Source: Mycoplasmoidaceae bacterium (lineage in GTDB: Bacteria; Bacillota_I; Bacilli_A; Mycoplasmatales; Mycoplasmoidaceae). Taken from it: DNA of 34,227 nt. The notes under the pieces are model-generated. The model searched no databases and had not been told where the DNA came from. It worked only from the letters and a program-made list of their open reading frames with translations. The stretch is from positions 1-34,227 of the forward strand of contig JAKSVP010000007.1 in assembly GCA_024427265.1 (NCBI GenBank). The letters run 5' to 3'. Positions 1 to 7,973 of this stretch are shown piece by piece; position 1 is the first letter of the stretch, and each line of letters starts with the position of its first letter. Both the position numbers and the translations under genes were made by a program.

Positions 1-1
1 T

Positions 2-115
2 TTTATAAAACTTGCAAAGACATTTCAAATGTTTTGCAGCGTTAATATTGTAGGACAAATACCTGTTTTCATCCCTAACACAGAAGTCAAGCCCTATGAA
101 GTCGAAGGAAGATAA
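2..115 (+). CDS. C-terminal end of an unrecognised protein (5' part outside window)
   Basis: An open frame enters from the left edge and ends at TAA 113-115, encoding the last 37 residues, with QMFCSVNIVGQIPVFIP in the middle and EVKPYEVEGR at the end. The family is not recognised. It is treated as coding because a 28-base piece of it (24-51) recurs at 131-158 with only two differences, both silent in this frame. There is no terminator directly after the stop. It could be the end of an intact gene or itself a remnant; the window cannot decide. Confidence 0.4.
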   Translation, partial: FIKLAKTFQMFCSVNIVGQIPVFIPNTEVKPYEVEGR

Positions 116-130
116 ATAAGCATTTAGAAC

Positions 131-158
131 TTCAAATGTTTTGTAGTGTTAATATTGT
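131..158 (+). repeat. Degenerate second copy of the 24-51 segment
   Basis: 26 of 28 bases match positions 24-51. The two changes are C to T at the third position of Cys and Ser codons, so both copies encode QMFCSVNIV. The second copy has no long frame of its own and stops within a few dozen bases. It looks like what is left of a tandem duplicate of the gene ending at 115. Confidence 0.6.
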
Positions 159-182
159 CAAAAGACTACTTGTTTTTTATTT

Positions 183-188
183 TATAAT
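183..188 (+). promoter_or_regulatory. -10 box of the broken lipoprotein gene
   Basis: TATAAT lies 34 bases before the ATG at 223. A GAGG Shine-Dalgarno sequence follows at about 213-216, so unlike several genes here this one has a normal leader. No convincing -35 box is seen. Confidence 0.45.
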
Positions 189-222
189 GGAAATATAAGT
201 ATGTTAAAAGTTGAGGTATATT

Positions 223-815
223 ATGGAAAATAATAAACAAAATAACAAAAAAAGACTCCATTTAGGATTAAATTGTGCTATTGGAGCATTAGCCCTATAG
301 GTAGTGCTGGAACAATAGCTTTTGGTACTTTATGATGTCAATCAAGAAACCAAGAAGAACCTGAACAAACTATTGTAATGGATCAATATAAAATGGTGGA
401 AGTTGAACTTGCTAACCACTATCTTTTTTACTCATCACAAAAGATCAATTTTGAACCAAATATGGAATATAAAATCTATATCGATTTAACTGAATTACCA
501 GATATAACACGTTCGTGTACATGCTTTTTTGAAACTCTAACAAAGATAGAAGATTATTCAGATCAGGATAACGCAAAAGTTCCTATTTGTAATCCATTTG
601 ACTTTGCTGCTAATGGACACCATTTATTTGGAACATTAAATCAAGGTGGTGCTCCTGGTCCTGGTATATACAATTACATTGAATTTTCTGAGCAATCTGA
701 TTACACTTATATTGATTCAGCTGACCATATTGATGGTTTTATTAATACACTTGATTGAAAGACAAAAACAATTGACCCAGCTTATGCTATGTTCTATGTC
801 TCAATAGACAAATAA
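223..815 (+). pseudogene. Lipoprotein gene with a one-base frameshift in the signal peptide
   Basis: The ATG at 223 is preceded by GAGG. It encodes a lysine-rich start and the beginning of a hydrophobic signal (HLGLNCAIGALAL), then hits TAG at 298-300. The signal continues in the neighbouring frame (GSAGTIAFGTLWCQSRNQEE), with a Cys (TLWC) that could be the lipid-modified residue, and stays open to TAA 813-815, using TGA as Trp near the end. One extra C in the CCC run at 293-295 would restore a single product of about 197 residues. The mature part (acidic, ending in MFYVSIDK) is not recognised. It could be a true pseudogene, a phase-variable off state or a sequencing error. Confidence 0.75.
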
Positions 816-842
816 AAAAGTAATGGAAACATTACTTTTTTT
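815..842 (+). terminator. Intrinsic terminator after the broken lipoprotein gene
   Basis: Ten-base stem AAAAAGTAAT (815-824) with ATTACTTTTT (831-840), a six-base loop, and a T-run inside and after the right arm. It begins on the last base of the stop codon. Confidence 0.8.
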
Positions 843-854
843 GTCATCATCTCA

Positions 855-1130
855 ATACAAGAAGAAGCAGAACTAGAGTATGAAAAAGATATTAAAAGAT
901 TAAAAAGCTGCATATCTTTTGCTTCTTAATACGATGAGTTAACAAAGAAGGTATTTGATAACTTACTTAAACCAGTAGAAAGTAATGATCCGTTTGAAGA
1001 TATTAAAATAGTCGGTATTAAAACTTACAAATTCTAAATTTGTCTTGCAACAGCAGTTGCTCACTTTAATGAAGTCAAACCCGATGAAGGGCAATGCACC
1101 CGCTTAAAGAATAGAAAGACGTCGCTTTAA
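855..1130 (+). pseudogene. Remnant of an unrecognised gene with two internal stops
   Basis: One reading frame stays protein-like over about 90 codons (IQEEAELEYEKDIKRLKSC, then YDELTKKVFDNLLKPV, then AVAHFNEVKPDEG) but is interrupted by TAA at 927-929 and 1035-1037, and ends at TAA 1128-1130. TAA is a stop in mycoplasmas, so no full-length product is possible. No start codon with a ribosome binding site is seen. The tail shares the string EVKP with the fragment ending at 115, too little to claim common origin. Confidence 0.5.
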
Positions 1131-1134
1131 TACA

Positions 1135-1166
1135 AAAACTAGGGTTCATCCCCTAGTTTTCTTTTT
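1135..1166 (+). terminator. Intrinsic terminator
   Basis: Perfect ten-base stem AAAACTAGGG (1135-1144) with CCCTAGTTTT (1151-1160), followed by a T-rich tract. It separates the pseudogene region from the pnuC promoter, which begins inside the T-tract. Confidence 0.85.
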
Positions 1167-1171
1167 ATAAT
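1166..1171 (+). promoter_or_regulatory. -10 box of the PnuC-like gene
   Basis: TATAAT ends nine bases before the ATG at 1181. Initiation about 7 bases downstream would give a leader of only a few bases, and no Shine-Dalgarno sequence is present. The box overlaps the T-run of the preceding terminator. Confidence 0.55.
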
Positions 1172-1180
1172 AATAAAATT

Positions 1181-1996
1181 ATGAAAGCAAAAAGTTTTTC
1201 AGATTTTGTCAAAAAACAAAACTTCATTAAAGATTTATCTCTAATCGAACACATCTTTTTATGAACAGGTTGTGGTATCTGTTTATTGATTTTTATTGTT
1301 GAAGTTTCTTTATTTAAAGAATCTGTATTAGATTGAACAACATGATTTACATTATTTTCTTCAATTCTCTTAATCATGTTTATTTATGCAGGTTCACAAA
1401 AGAGAGTGATTTGTCCATTATTAGGAATAATTGCTGGAGCATTCTTACTTGCTGTCTCTTGAAAAGAGCATTTGTATGGTTTAATGATCATGCAAGGTAT
1501 CAATATCGTAATAAGAATTATTTCTCTTATTATGTGAAAACATAATGCTAATGATTCTGGCAAAATTCAACCTAAAGAAATTAAATGGTGAATTGTTATA
1601 ATTTACATTGCTATATTTGTTGGTTTATCGTTCCTATGAGCATGAATGGAACAATTTGATTGATTCTATAAATTTTGATCAGGCGGTAGTCAAACTGAAC
1701 CTAAATCATATCCAATAAGATTTTTTGAATCGTTAAGCTTAATGTTTGTTATTGCCAACATTATTCCAATGATTAAAGGATTTAGGTTTACTTGATGATT
1801 GTACATACTATGTGATGCATCTACAGCGATCACATGAGCATTAACAGCAACAACAACTCAACATACTGGTTTAACACCAGAAGTATTTAATTGTTGAACA
1901 TCTTTTGCTTCATACATTTGTATGATGGCCTCATGCAGTCTAGCAATCATTAACTGATACCGACCTATTAAAAAAGAAACTAGGGGAAAACACTAG
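1181..1996 (+). CDS. pnuC: PnuC-like nicotinamide riboside/mononucleotide transporter
   Basis: 271 residues, almost entirely hydrophobic, with about seven membrane segments after a short charged start. Features reminiscent of PnuC are the aromatic-rich middle (GINIVIRIISLIMWKHN) and the late segment WWLYILCDASTAITWAL, followed by a last helix and a positive tail. PnuC carriers bring NAD precursors into cells that cannot make NAD de novo, which suits a mycoplasma. Many Trp residues are TGA. Start at 1181 because a TATAAT box lies just upstream and nothing further upstream is open. The last codons and the TAG stop lie inside the terminator stem. The family call rests on pattern recognition; a different multi-pass permease is possible. 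Confidence 0.7.
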
Positions 1997-2006
1997 TTTT
2001 TCTTTT
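1977..2006 (+). terminator. Intrinsic terminator overlapping the pnuC stop codon
   Basis: Stem AAACTAG (1977-1983) with CTAGTTT (1993-1999), then a T-rich tail. The stop codon at 1994-1996 is part of the right arm. Confidence 0.75.
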
Positions 2007-2007
2007 A

Positions 2008-2013
2008 TATAAT
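2008..2013 (+). promoter_or_regulatory. -10 box for the GxGYxYxxP operon
   Basis: TATAAT ends seven bases before the ATG at 2021, so the expected transcript start is at or next to the start codon. No Shine-Dalgarno sequence precedes the ATG. This suggests a leaderless message. Confidence 0.55.
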
Positions 2014-2020
2014 AACGTAT

Positions 2021-3841
2021 ATGAATAAGTTTAAATTAGGCTCAATTTTAGTCTTTTCTGGTGTGGGAGCAACTGTTGTTGTTCCACCAATTGTAGTAGC
2101 CGCAGTTGAAAGCACATTAACACCAATCCATGATAAATCAGTTTATTTCAAAACCCCCGCTATAGCTGACACTATAACAGTTATTGATTTAAGTAGGTTT
2201 GATGAGGATAGAAAAGAAGACGAAGAAGATTTAAAAGATGATATGAACACTACTTTCCAATCATTGGAAGGCTTAATTGTTCAACAAAAACAAAGAGCTG
2301 AAATCTTTGTTAAAAGTGGTGTTGGTCAACGTGATCGTTGGTTATATGATATGCAAGACAAATATCATTTCCATATTAATGTCATTAGTAATGTTGAGCA
2401 TGTTGATGGCCAACAAGACATCTGAGACGTTCTTGAACAATATAAAGATTTATTCCAAAGCCAATATATCCAATATGTTAAGGCTGATGCAAAAGCACAA
2501 CCATTTACCCCTAATAGAGAAAATATTTCTATTAATAATGCCACTATGGTTAGTGCTTGTGATCATTATTTAATGGTTAGTGACAAATTGATAGAAAGAT
2601 ATAAAGAAAAATTTGATAACATTGGAATTACTAAATATGGTGATGCACCAGCATCTGCTATTTCTACATTTACTACCTATATGGACAAGACACGTGAGAG
2701 TCATCTTAATAGCTACATGCTATTAAATCAAGATCCAGTAGATTTTGCTTTGAGAGATTATGCTATTGCCGCTAAGATTCCAACAATATGTGTAGGATTA
2801 TTAAGTGATCAACCAGGTGCAAGCGAAAGGGAATTAGTTGCTAGTGTAATGAGACCAAATGCACCAATGTTTGGTTGAAGCCATGGTTTTGATGGATCAA
2901 TAAGCCATTGCGGAGCAGAACAAGATTATTTGATTTGAGCAACAACTCATAAATTAAATGTTCTAGCATCTGACCATTGCTATAACTTGTCATTCTATTC
3001 TTATGATAAAACTGATAAGGTATATAAACAACACAAACAAAAGAAAATAAAAGCTAATCCTAAAAAACACTATTTAGCAATAGTGATGTCAGATGGTGAT
3101 AACATTCAATGAATGCAAAATGACTTTTTAACATCTGAAGAGTATTGAGGAAATCAATACCGTGGAGATTTTCCTATTAGTTGAACTATTTCTCCTACAC
3201 CAATAGATTTAAATAATAGTATTTTAGAAAGATTGTATGCAACAGCCACAGACAATGATGAAATCATTGCTGGACCTAGTGGTTATTCATACATCAACCC
3301 TGCATGGTACTATCAAGATCATTTAATGAATGATTACAATGAATTTGCTAAACGAACAGCAGGATATATGCATGATTGTGATTTATCTGTAATTAATACT
3401 CTAGATTTTCAAAACCCTGACTATCCTGATAAACCAACAGATCCTAAATGTATGACTCCATTTATGCAACAAGATCAAGTTAAAGGATTGGTATGATCAT
3501 TAGATGGTTTATCTTTAGATGGTCATGGTTCAGTAAACTGAATTAACAATAAACCATTACTAAGTTTTAGAGAAGGTATCTGAGATAATGATGAATTAAG
3601 ACAAGCAGATATCTTAAATAGATTAAAGAATGTTTATCCACGTGATATCCATAGAATAGACGGATATACGGCATTAGTAGTTAACGTTTGAGGCCCAGAA
3701 GGCAAGATGTACAAGATTAATGAGTTTGTCAAACAATTACCTGATGATGTAGAACTTGTAACGATTAGTCAATTATTACAATTAATTAGTGACAATGTTC
3801 CACATGTAGATGCTACACCAGAAACTTACCCGATTAGGTAG
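2021..3841 (+). CDS. Secreted GxGYxYxxP-family protein (putative glycan-active)
   Basis: 606 residues. Residues 1-27 form a signal peptide or membrane anchor (basic start, then a long hydrophobic run, VVVPPIVVAAVES) with no lipobox Cys. Residues 418-427 read GPSGYSYINP, matching the signature that names the GxGYxYxxP family (Pfam PF14323), and MSDGDNIQW at about 356-364 matches its second conserved block. The family is known mainly from gut and polysaccharide-degrading bacteria and is thought, without firm biochemistry, to act on carbohydrates. Trp is mostly TGA, so the gene is adapted to this genome. It heads a tight operon: the next ATG starts 3 bases after its stop. Family call is firm; substrate and activity are unknown. 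Confidence 0.85.
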
Positions 3842-3844
3842 AAT

Positions 3845-4384
3845 ATGAAAAACATTAAATTACAAGATTTAAAACTTAACCCCTTTGATTTAATTGGAAA
3901 GGGATGAATGATTATTTCCGCAGGAAATACTAAGTCATTTAACATGATGACAGCAAGTTGAGGACATTTAGGTGCGTTATGAGGCCACGGTCTAGATGGC
4001 AAACCAACAGCTGAAATATTTGTTAGACCAACAAGATACACAAACAAATTTATTAAAAAGAGCAAATACTTTGTGCTGTCATTCTTTAATCACAACAAAT
4101 ATAAGAAAGATCTTTTATATATTGGTTCCCATTCTGGTAAGAATGGTAATAAGTTAAAACATACTAAATTACATGTTGAGTTTAAAGATAATTTACCATG
4201 TTTTAAAGAAGCCAGTTTAACATTAATCTGTAAAAAGATTTATGTTGGTAAGATCAAGAAAGCTGGTTTTGTCGATAAAAAGATTATTGATGAATTTTAT
4301 AATGAAAAATCACCAACGCTTTACAACAAACCAGATTGACATGATGTTTATGTTGGTGAGATAGTTAAGACATATAATAGATAA
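3845..4384 (+). CDS. Flavin reductase-family (FMN-binding split-barrel) protein
   Basis: 179 residues. Block order fits flavin reductase-like proteins (PF01613 type): an opening NPFDLIGKGWMIISAG, then NMMTASWGHLGALWG, then EIFVRPTRYTNKFI, then a Phe-rich strand and LYIGSHSGKNGNKL. Such proteins bind FMN and usually reduce flavin with NAD(P)H; many bacterial members have no known partner. The length is normal. It sits 3 bases after the GxGYxYxxP gene and 2 bases before the phosphorylase gene, so it is almost surely co-transcribed. No partner monooxygenase is encoded nearby, so its electron acceptor is unknown. Confidence 0.85.
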
Positions 4385-4386
4385 AT

Positions 4387-5688
4387 ATGCGTATAGTTGA
4401 CATTATTCAAAAAAAGGTAAATCATAAGCGTTATACCCAAGAAGATTTTGATGTTGTTATAGATGGAGTTGCTAATAAAACAATTCCTGATTATTTAATC
4501 ACTACTTGATTAATGGCAGTTTATATGAACGGTTTAAACTGTCAAGAAGCTTACTATTTAACTAAATCAATGTGAGAACATTCAGCTTACATTGATCTAA
4601 CTAAACATGGAAAGATTGTTATTGATAAACACTCTACAGGTGGTATTGGTGATAAAGTAAGTTTAATTGCTTTACCAATTATTGCTAGTTTTGGTCTATC
4701 AGTAGCAAAGATCTCTGGTAGAGGTTTAGGCTTTACTGGTGGAACTATTGATAAACTAGAATCAGTAGGTGTAAGAACTGAATTAGATAAGAAACAAATG
4801 ATTAGATTGCTTAATAAGAATCAAATCTTTATTACTACACAAACTGAAGATATTGCTCCAGTAGATAAAGTGTTATATCACTTACGTGATGTAACTGGAA
4901 CTGTTGGAGATTATGGTTTAATTGCAAGTTCTATTTTATCTAAGAAGTTTGCTATTTTAGGAACACATGTGTTTCTTGATGTTAAATATGGATCAGGTGC
5001 ATTTTGTCCAACATATCGTGAAGCAATGAAGTTAGTTAAGTTTTTAAAATACATTGCTAAGAAAATGAACAGAAAACTAACTATCATGGTTTCAGGAATG
5101 AATCAACCACTAGGTAGATGCATTGGTAATGCTATTGAAGTATTAGAAGCGCAAGACTTCCTTTCAGGAAATGTTGATTACACTCCAGATTTAAAAACAT
5201 TAATTTATCAACTTATCTCTGTTGTTTTAAGAACATATAAGCATGTTAACTATCAACAAGCTCTTAAATTAGTTGACAAACAAGTTAAATCAGGTAAAGC
5301 TCTAAAGAAATTCTATGAATGAATTGTCGCTCAAGGTGGAAACCTTAATTTATTAAAGACACGCCGTTTCTTTAATCCTAAGTACCGTTACATTATTAAG
5401 GCTAAGAAATCAGGTTATTTATCGTTTGTTTCTAATGCTGCTGTTGGTATGATGTCTACAAAACTTGGTGCAGGAAGAATTTTAAAGACAGATAAGATTG
5501 ATCCTCAAGCTGGATTATGATTCCACTTTAAATCAGGTGACAAGGTTCAAAAAGGTGAAGCAATCGTAGATTGTGTTTCTTCTAAACCTATTAATCCTAA
5601 AGAAATAGAACATGAATTTGGTTATTGCTGCAAGATAGTTTCTGTAAAACCTAAGAAATTATGTGTAGTTAAGAAGATAATATACTAA
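4387..5688 (+). CDS. pdp: Pyrimidine-nucleoside (thymidine) phosphorylase
   Basis: 433 residues, the usual length for PyNP/DeoA. It splits thymidine, uridine and deoxyuridine with phosphate into free base and (deoxy)ribose-1-phosphate, a standard mycoplasma salvage step. Visible are the phosphate-binding loop KHSTGGIGDKVSL at residues 81-93, KISGRGLGFTGGTIDKLES, the VASSILSKK-like block (LIASSILSKKFA) and VKYGSGAFCPT. The C-terminal domain ends with the short barrel-like region around HFKSGDKVQKGEAI. It starts 2 bases after the flavin reductase stop and is followed 6 bases later by the ATP-grasp gene. Broad pyrimidine versus thymidine-only specificity cannot be decided from sequence. Confidence 0.95.
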
Positions 5689-5694
5689 TAGATT

Positions 5695-7026
5695 ATGAAA
5701 AAACCTGTAGTTTTAATTGTTGAATGTCTTTCTTCATCAATTAATTATTTAAAAGATTTAGAAGAAAGAGGATATCAAGCAGCTGTGCTTGAATCTCCTA
5801 TTATTAGAAAAAATCAACCCGCTTGATATTCTTATGATTTATTTGGTGCTAAACAACCAATTATCTTATCGCGTCATGAAAAGTATGAAGATACTTTAAA
5901 AGAAGTTAAAAAGCTTAACCCTGTACTTATTGTAACAGGAGCTGACCATGGTCTTGAAATGTGTTTAAGACTATCTAATGACCTAGGTTTAAAAAACAAT
6001 AAATTGTCTAACTTACCTAAAATGCGTGATAAGTTTGCTAGTCAACAAACATTAAAAAAAGCTGGTATTAGATGTATTGAAAGCGTTAGATATACAACAA
6101 TGGAAGCAGCTTTAGACTTCTTTAAAAAACACAACAATAAGATTGTTGTCAAACCAGCTAAAGGCGTTTCTTCTATTGGTGTGTCAGTTTGCACTAGTCA
6201 AGCACAATTGCGTAAATCTATTGCTTTAGCTCAAAGCAAAGAAAATTATTCAGTAACAAACAAAAGACCAATCTTACAAGAGTTTATTGATGGTGAAGAA
6301 TATATTGTTGATACAGTAAGTTCTAATGGTGTAGTAAAAGTATCATCAGTTTATCACTACCACAAGAAGTTTATTCCAGGTTATGCACCAGTTTATTCTT
6401 GAACTACTTCTCATTCTCCTGATGAGAAAGATATTAAACCAATTGTGGACTATGCCTTAAAAGTAGTTAAAGCTGTAGGAGTAGAATGAGGACCTGTACA
6501 TGGTGAATACAAAGTAGATGCAAAAGGGCCAGTTCTAATTGAAACTAACTGTCGTATTCCAGGTGGTAGTATGCCTAACACTTTCTTAAATGCTATATGG
6601 GGACATCATGAAACAAATTTAGTTTTAGATGCATATTTAAAACCTAAGATGTTTATGAAACATCCTAGATTAATAAAACCAAAAGCTTATGGAATTCTAA
6701 AACATATTATTTTAGATAAACCAATCTATATTAAGAAAGTCACACCTGGAAAAGCTTTTAAAGATGTAAAAAGCTTCCATGACTTTAATATGGGTTTTGA
6801 TGCAGCAGCCAAAAACCGTTGATTGTATAAAACAATTAATTATGAAACATCAGCTGGGACAATTTTCTTAGTGAATAAAGATCGTGAACAGCTATTAACA
6901 GATTTAGAAAGAATTAATGAAATAGAGCACAATCATTTAGATCGTTTATATCTAATAGCTAAACCACCTAAACCAAGAAAACATAAAGACACATTAAGAG
7001 AATTGGTTAATGAAAAAGGAAAATAA
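5695..7026 (+). CDS. ATP-grasp ligase of unknown substrate
   Basis: 443 residues with the layout of an ATP-grasp carboxylate-amine ligase: an N-terminal Rossmann-like part (VVLIVECLSSS ... VLIVTGADHG), the ATP-clamp block VVKPAKGVSSIGVSV at about 150-164, EFIDGEEYIVDTV, and the metal/ATP residues in IETNCRIPGGS (Glu283, Asn285, Arg287). Members such as BacD-type amino-acid ligases join a carboxylate to an amine through an acyl phosphate. Last gene of the operon; a strong terminator follows. The Lys-rich tail (PPKPRKHKDTLREL) is beyond the catalytic fold. The substrate cannot be named; a dipeptide or modified amino acid is a guess. Confidence 0.85.
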
Positions 7027-7053
7027 AAAACTAGGCCTAGCCTAGTTTTTCTT
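7026..7053. terminator. Bidirectional intrinsic terminator
   Basis: The near-symmetrical hairpin AAAAACTAGG ... CCTAGTTTTT (about 7026-7050) has A-runs on the left and T-runs on the right, so it can end both the plus-strand operon and the minus-strand DUF2188 gene. Confidence 0.8.
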
Positions 7054-7357
7054 ATCTTCTTTTCTTAAAGTGTTTTTTAGCTCTTTTAGCTTTTTTGTGT
7101 TTTTTAGGTTTTGGTCCTGGTTTACCATAACGCACAACCTTGTGTGAGTTTTTAGTTTCAATTTGACCAGTAGCCTTGTGAATTACTAATTCAGTTTTGT
7201 GTTTTCTAGAAATTGCTCTAGCTTTTTTGATAGCAGTAGATTTTTTTCTAGTGTGGTATGTACGATGTCCAGCATTATTTATTTTTACATCTCATCCACC
7301 ATCTTTGTTAGGAACAACGTGGTGTTCGTGACGGTTTTGTTTTTTTCTTCTTGCCAT
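7052..7357 (-). CDS. DUF2188 domain protein, very basic
   Basis: 101 residues, very Lys/Arg/His rich. The central part HHVVPNKDGGWDVKINNAG followed by TAIKKARAISRKHKTELVIH and GQI is the DUF2188 pattern (PF09954), a small domain of unknown function resembling a double-stranded-RNA-binding-like fold in outline. The N-terminus (MARRKKQNRHEH) and C-terminus (KPGPKPKKHKKAKRAKKHFKKRR region) are basic tails suggesting nucleic-acid binding; that is inference. GAGGAG lies 5 bases before the ATG. It is divergent from luxS, with an inverted repeat between them. The gene falls between longer open frames and is easily missed. Confidence 0.8.
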
Positions 7358-7377
7358 ATTATCTCCTCATAATTATT

Positions 7378-7397
7378 ATATGGATATAAATCCATAT
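7378..7397. repeat. Inverted repeat between DUF2188 gene and luxS (possible operator)
   Basis: ATATGGAT (7378-7385) and ATCCATAT (7390-7397) form a perfect 8-base inverted repeat with a 4-base spacer. It lies 20 bases upstream of the DUF2188 start and 16 bases upstream of the luxS -10 box, about where a -35 region or an operator would be. It has no T-run, so it is not a terminator. Confidence 0.45.
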
Positions 7398-7413
7398 TTC
7401 GGTTAAATAATTT

Positions 7414-7419
7414 TATAAT
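7414..7419 (+). promoter_or_regulatory. -10 box of luxS
   Basis: TATAAT 15 bases before the luxS ATG; the Shine-Dalgarno sequence GAGGA follows at about 7425-7430. The -35 position falls in the inverted repeat 7378-7397. Confidence 0.5.
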
Positions 7420-7434
7420 TTATATGAGGATATT

Positions 7435-7887
7435 ATGGAAATTACATCTTTTAAAATTGATCACATGAAATTAAAACCTGGTGTTTATCTACATGATGTT
7501 AAACGTTTAGGGCAATTGTATGTAACCACATATGATCTACGTTTTAAAAAACCAAATCGTGGCGACTTCTTAACTAATTCACAAATGCATTCACTAGAAC
7601 ATTTGATTGCATCATTCTATGGGCAATTCTATCCAAAGGATAAAATCTATTTTGGACCGATGGGGTGCCAAACAGGATTTTATTTAGTAGTAGCTGGAAA
7701 GAAAAATCTTAAGTGATTATTGGATACTCTTCCAAGACTAAACACTTATATCAACACAACAAACAAAATCCCTGGCGATTCAAGAAACAAATGTGGTAAT
7801 TATAAGAGTTTAAATATCTATGTTGCACGTCAAGCTTGAAATAATTGATACAGAAACAAAGCAACATGAGAAAAAAGATACAAATAA
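7435..7887 (+). CDS. luxS: S-ribosylhomocysteine lyase LuxS
   Basis: 150 residues, near the usual 155-160. LuxS cleaves S-ribosylhomocysteine to homocysteine and DPD, the precursor of the signal AI-2. All key residues are visible: the metal and base motif HSLEH at 52-56 (His52, Glu55, His56), the catalytic Cys78 in GPMGCQTGFY, and the third metal ligand Cys120 in NKCGNYK. The start region SFKIDHMKLKPGVYL is typical. It has its own promoter and terminator and is divergent from the DUF2188 gene. The upstream enzyme MTA/SAH nucleosidase is not in this window. LuxS is uncommon in mycoplasmas, so transfer from a Firmicute is likely but not shown here. Confidence 0.95.
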
Positions 7888-7914
7888 ACTAGAGCATAGC
7901 TCTAGTTTTTATTT
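7886..7914 (+). terminator. Intrinsic terminator of luxS
   Basis: Perfect ten-base stem AAACTAGAGC (7886-7895) with GCTCTAGTTT (7899-7908), three-base loop and T-run. It starts inside the TAA stop codon. Confidence 0.9.
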
Positions 7915-7935
7915 TATTTTGGTTATTTTTTAATT

Positions 7936-7941
7936 TATAAT
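7936..7941 (+). promoter_or_regulatory. -10 box of pepD
   Basis: TATAAT about 32 bases before the pepD start. A Shine-Dalgarno sequence (AAGGAAA) lies at about 7961-7967. Confidence 0.45.
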
Positions 7942-7973
7942 TATTCAAATAAATAGTATTTTAAGGAAACAAT

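Noticed and set aside
24..158. Possible CRISPR repeat pair (28-base unit seen twice)
   Set aside because: Only two copies, 107 bases apart, with silent codon changes and no regular spacers or cas genes; a duplicated gene end explains it better.
1..1130. Insertion sequence at the left edge
   Set aside because: No transposase motif, terminal inverted repeats or target duplication could be seen.
1165..1545. Short open frames on both strands over the start of pnuC
   Set aside because: They arise from treating TGA as stop; with TGA as Trp one 271-residue frame covers the region.
2277..2573. Plus-strand open frame inside the GxGYxYxxP gene
   Set aside because: Another frame of the same gene; no ribosome binding site, and the long frame carries the family motifs.
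7378..7397. Terminator for the DUF2188 or luxS gene
   Set aside because: The inverted repeat has no T-run and lies upstream of both genes.
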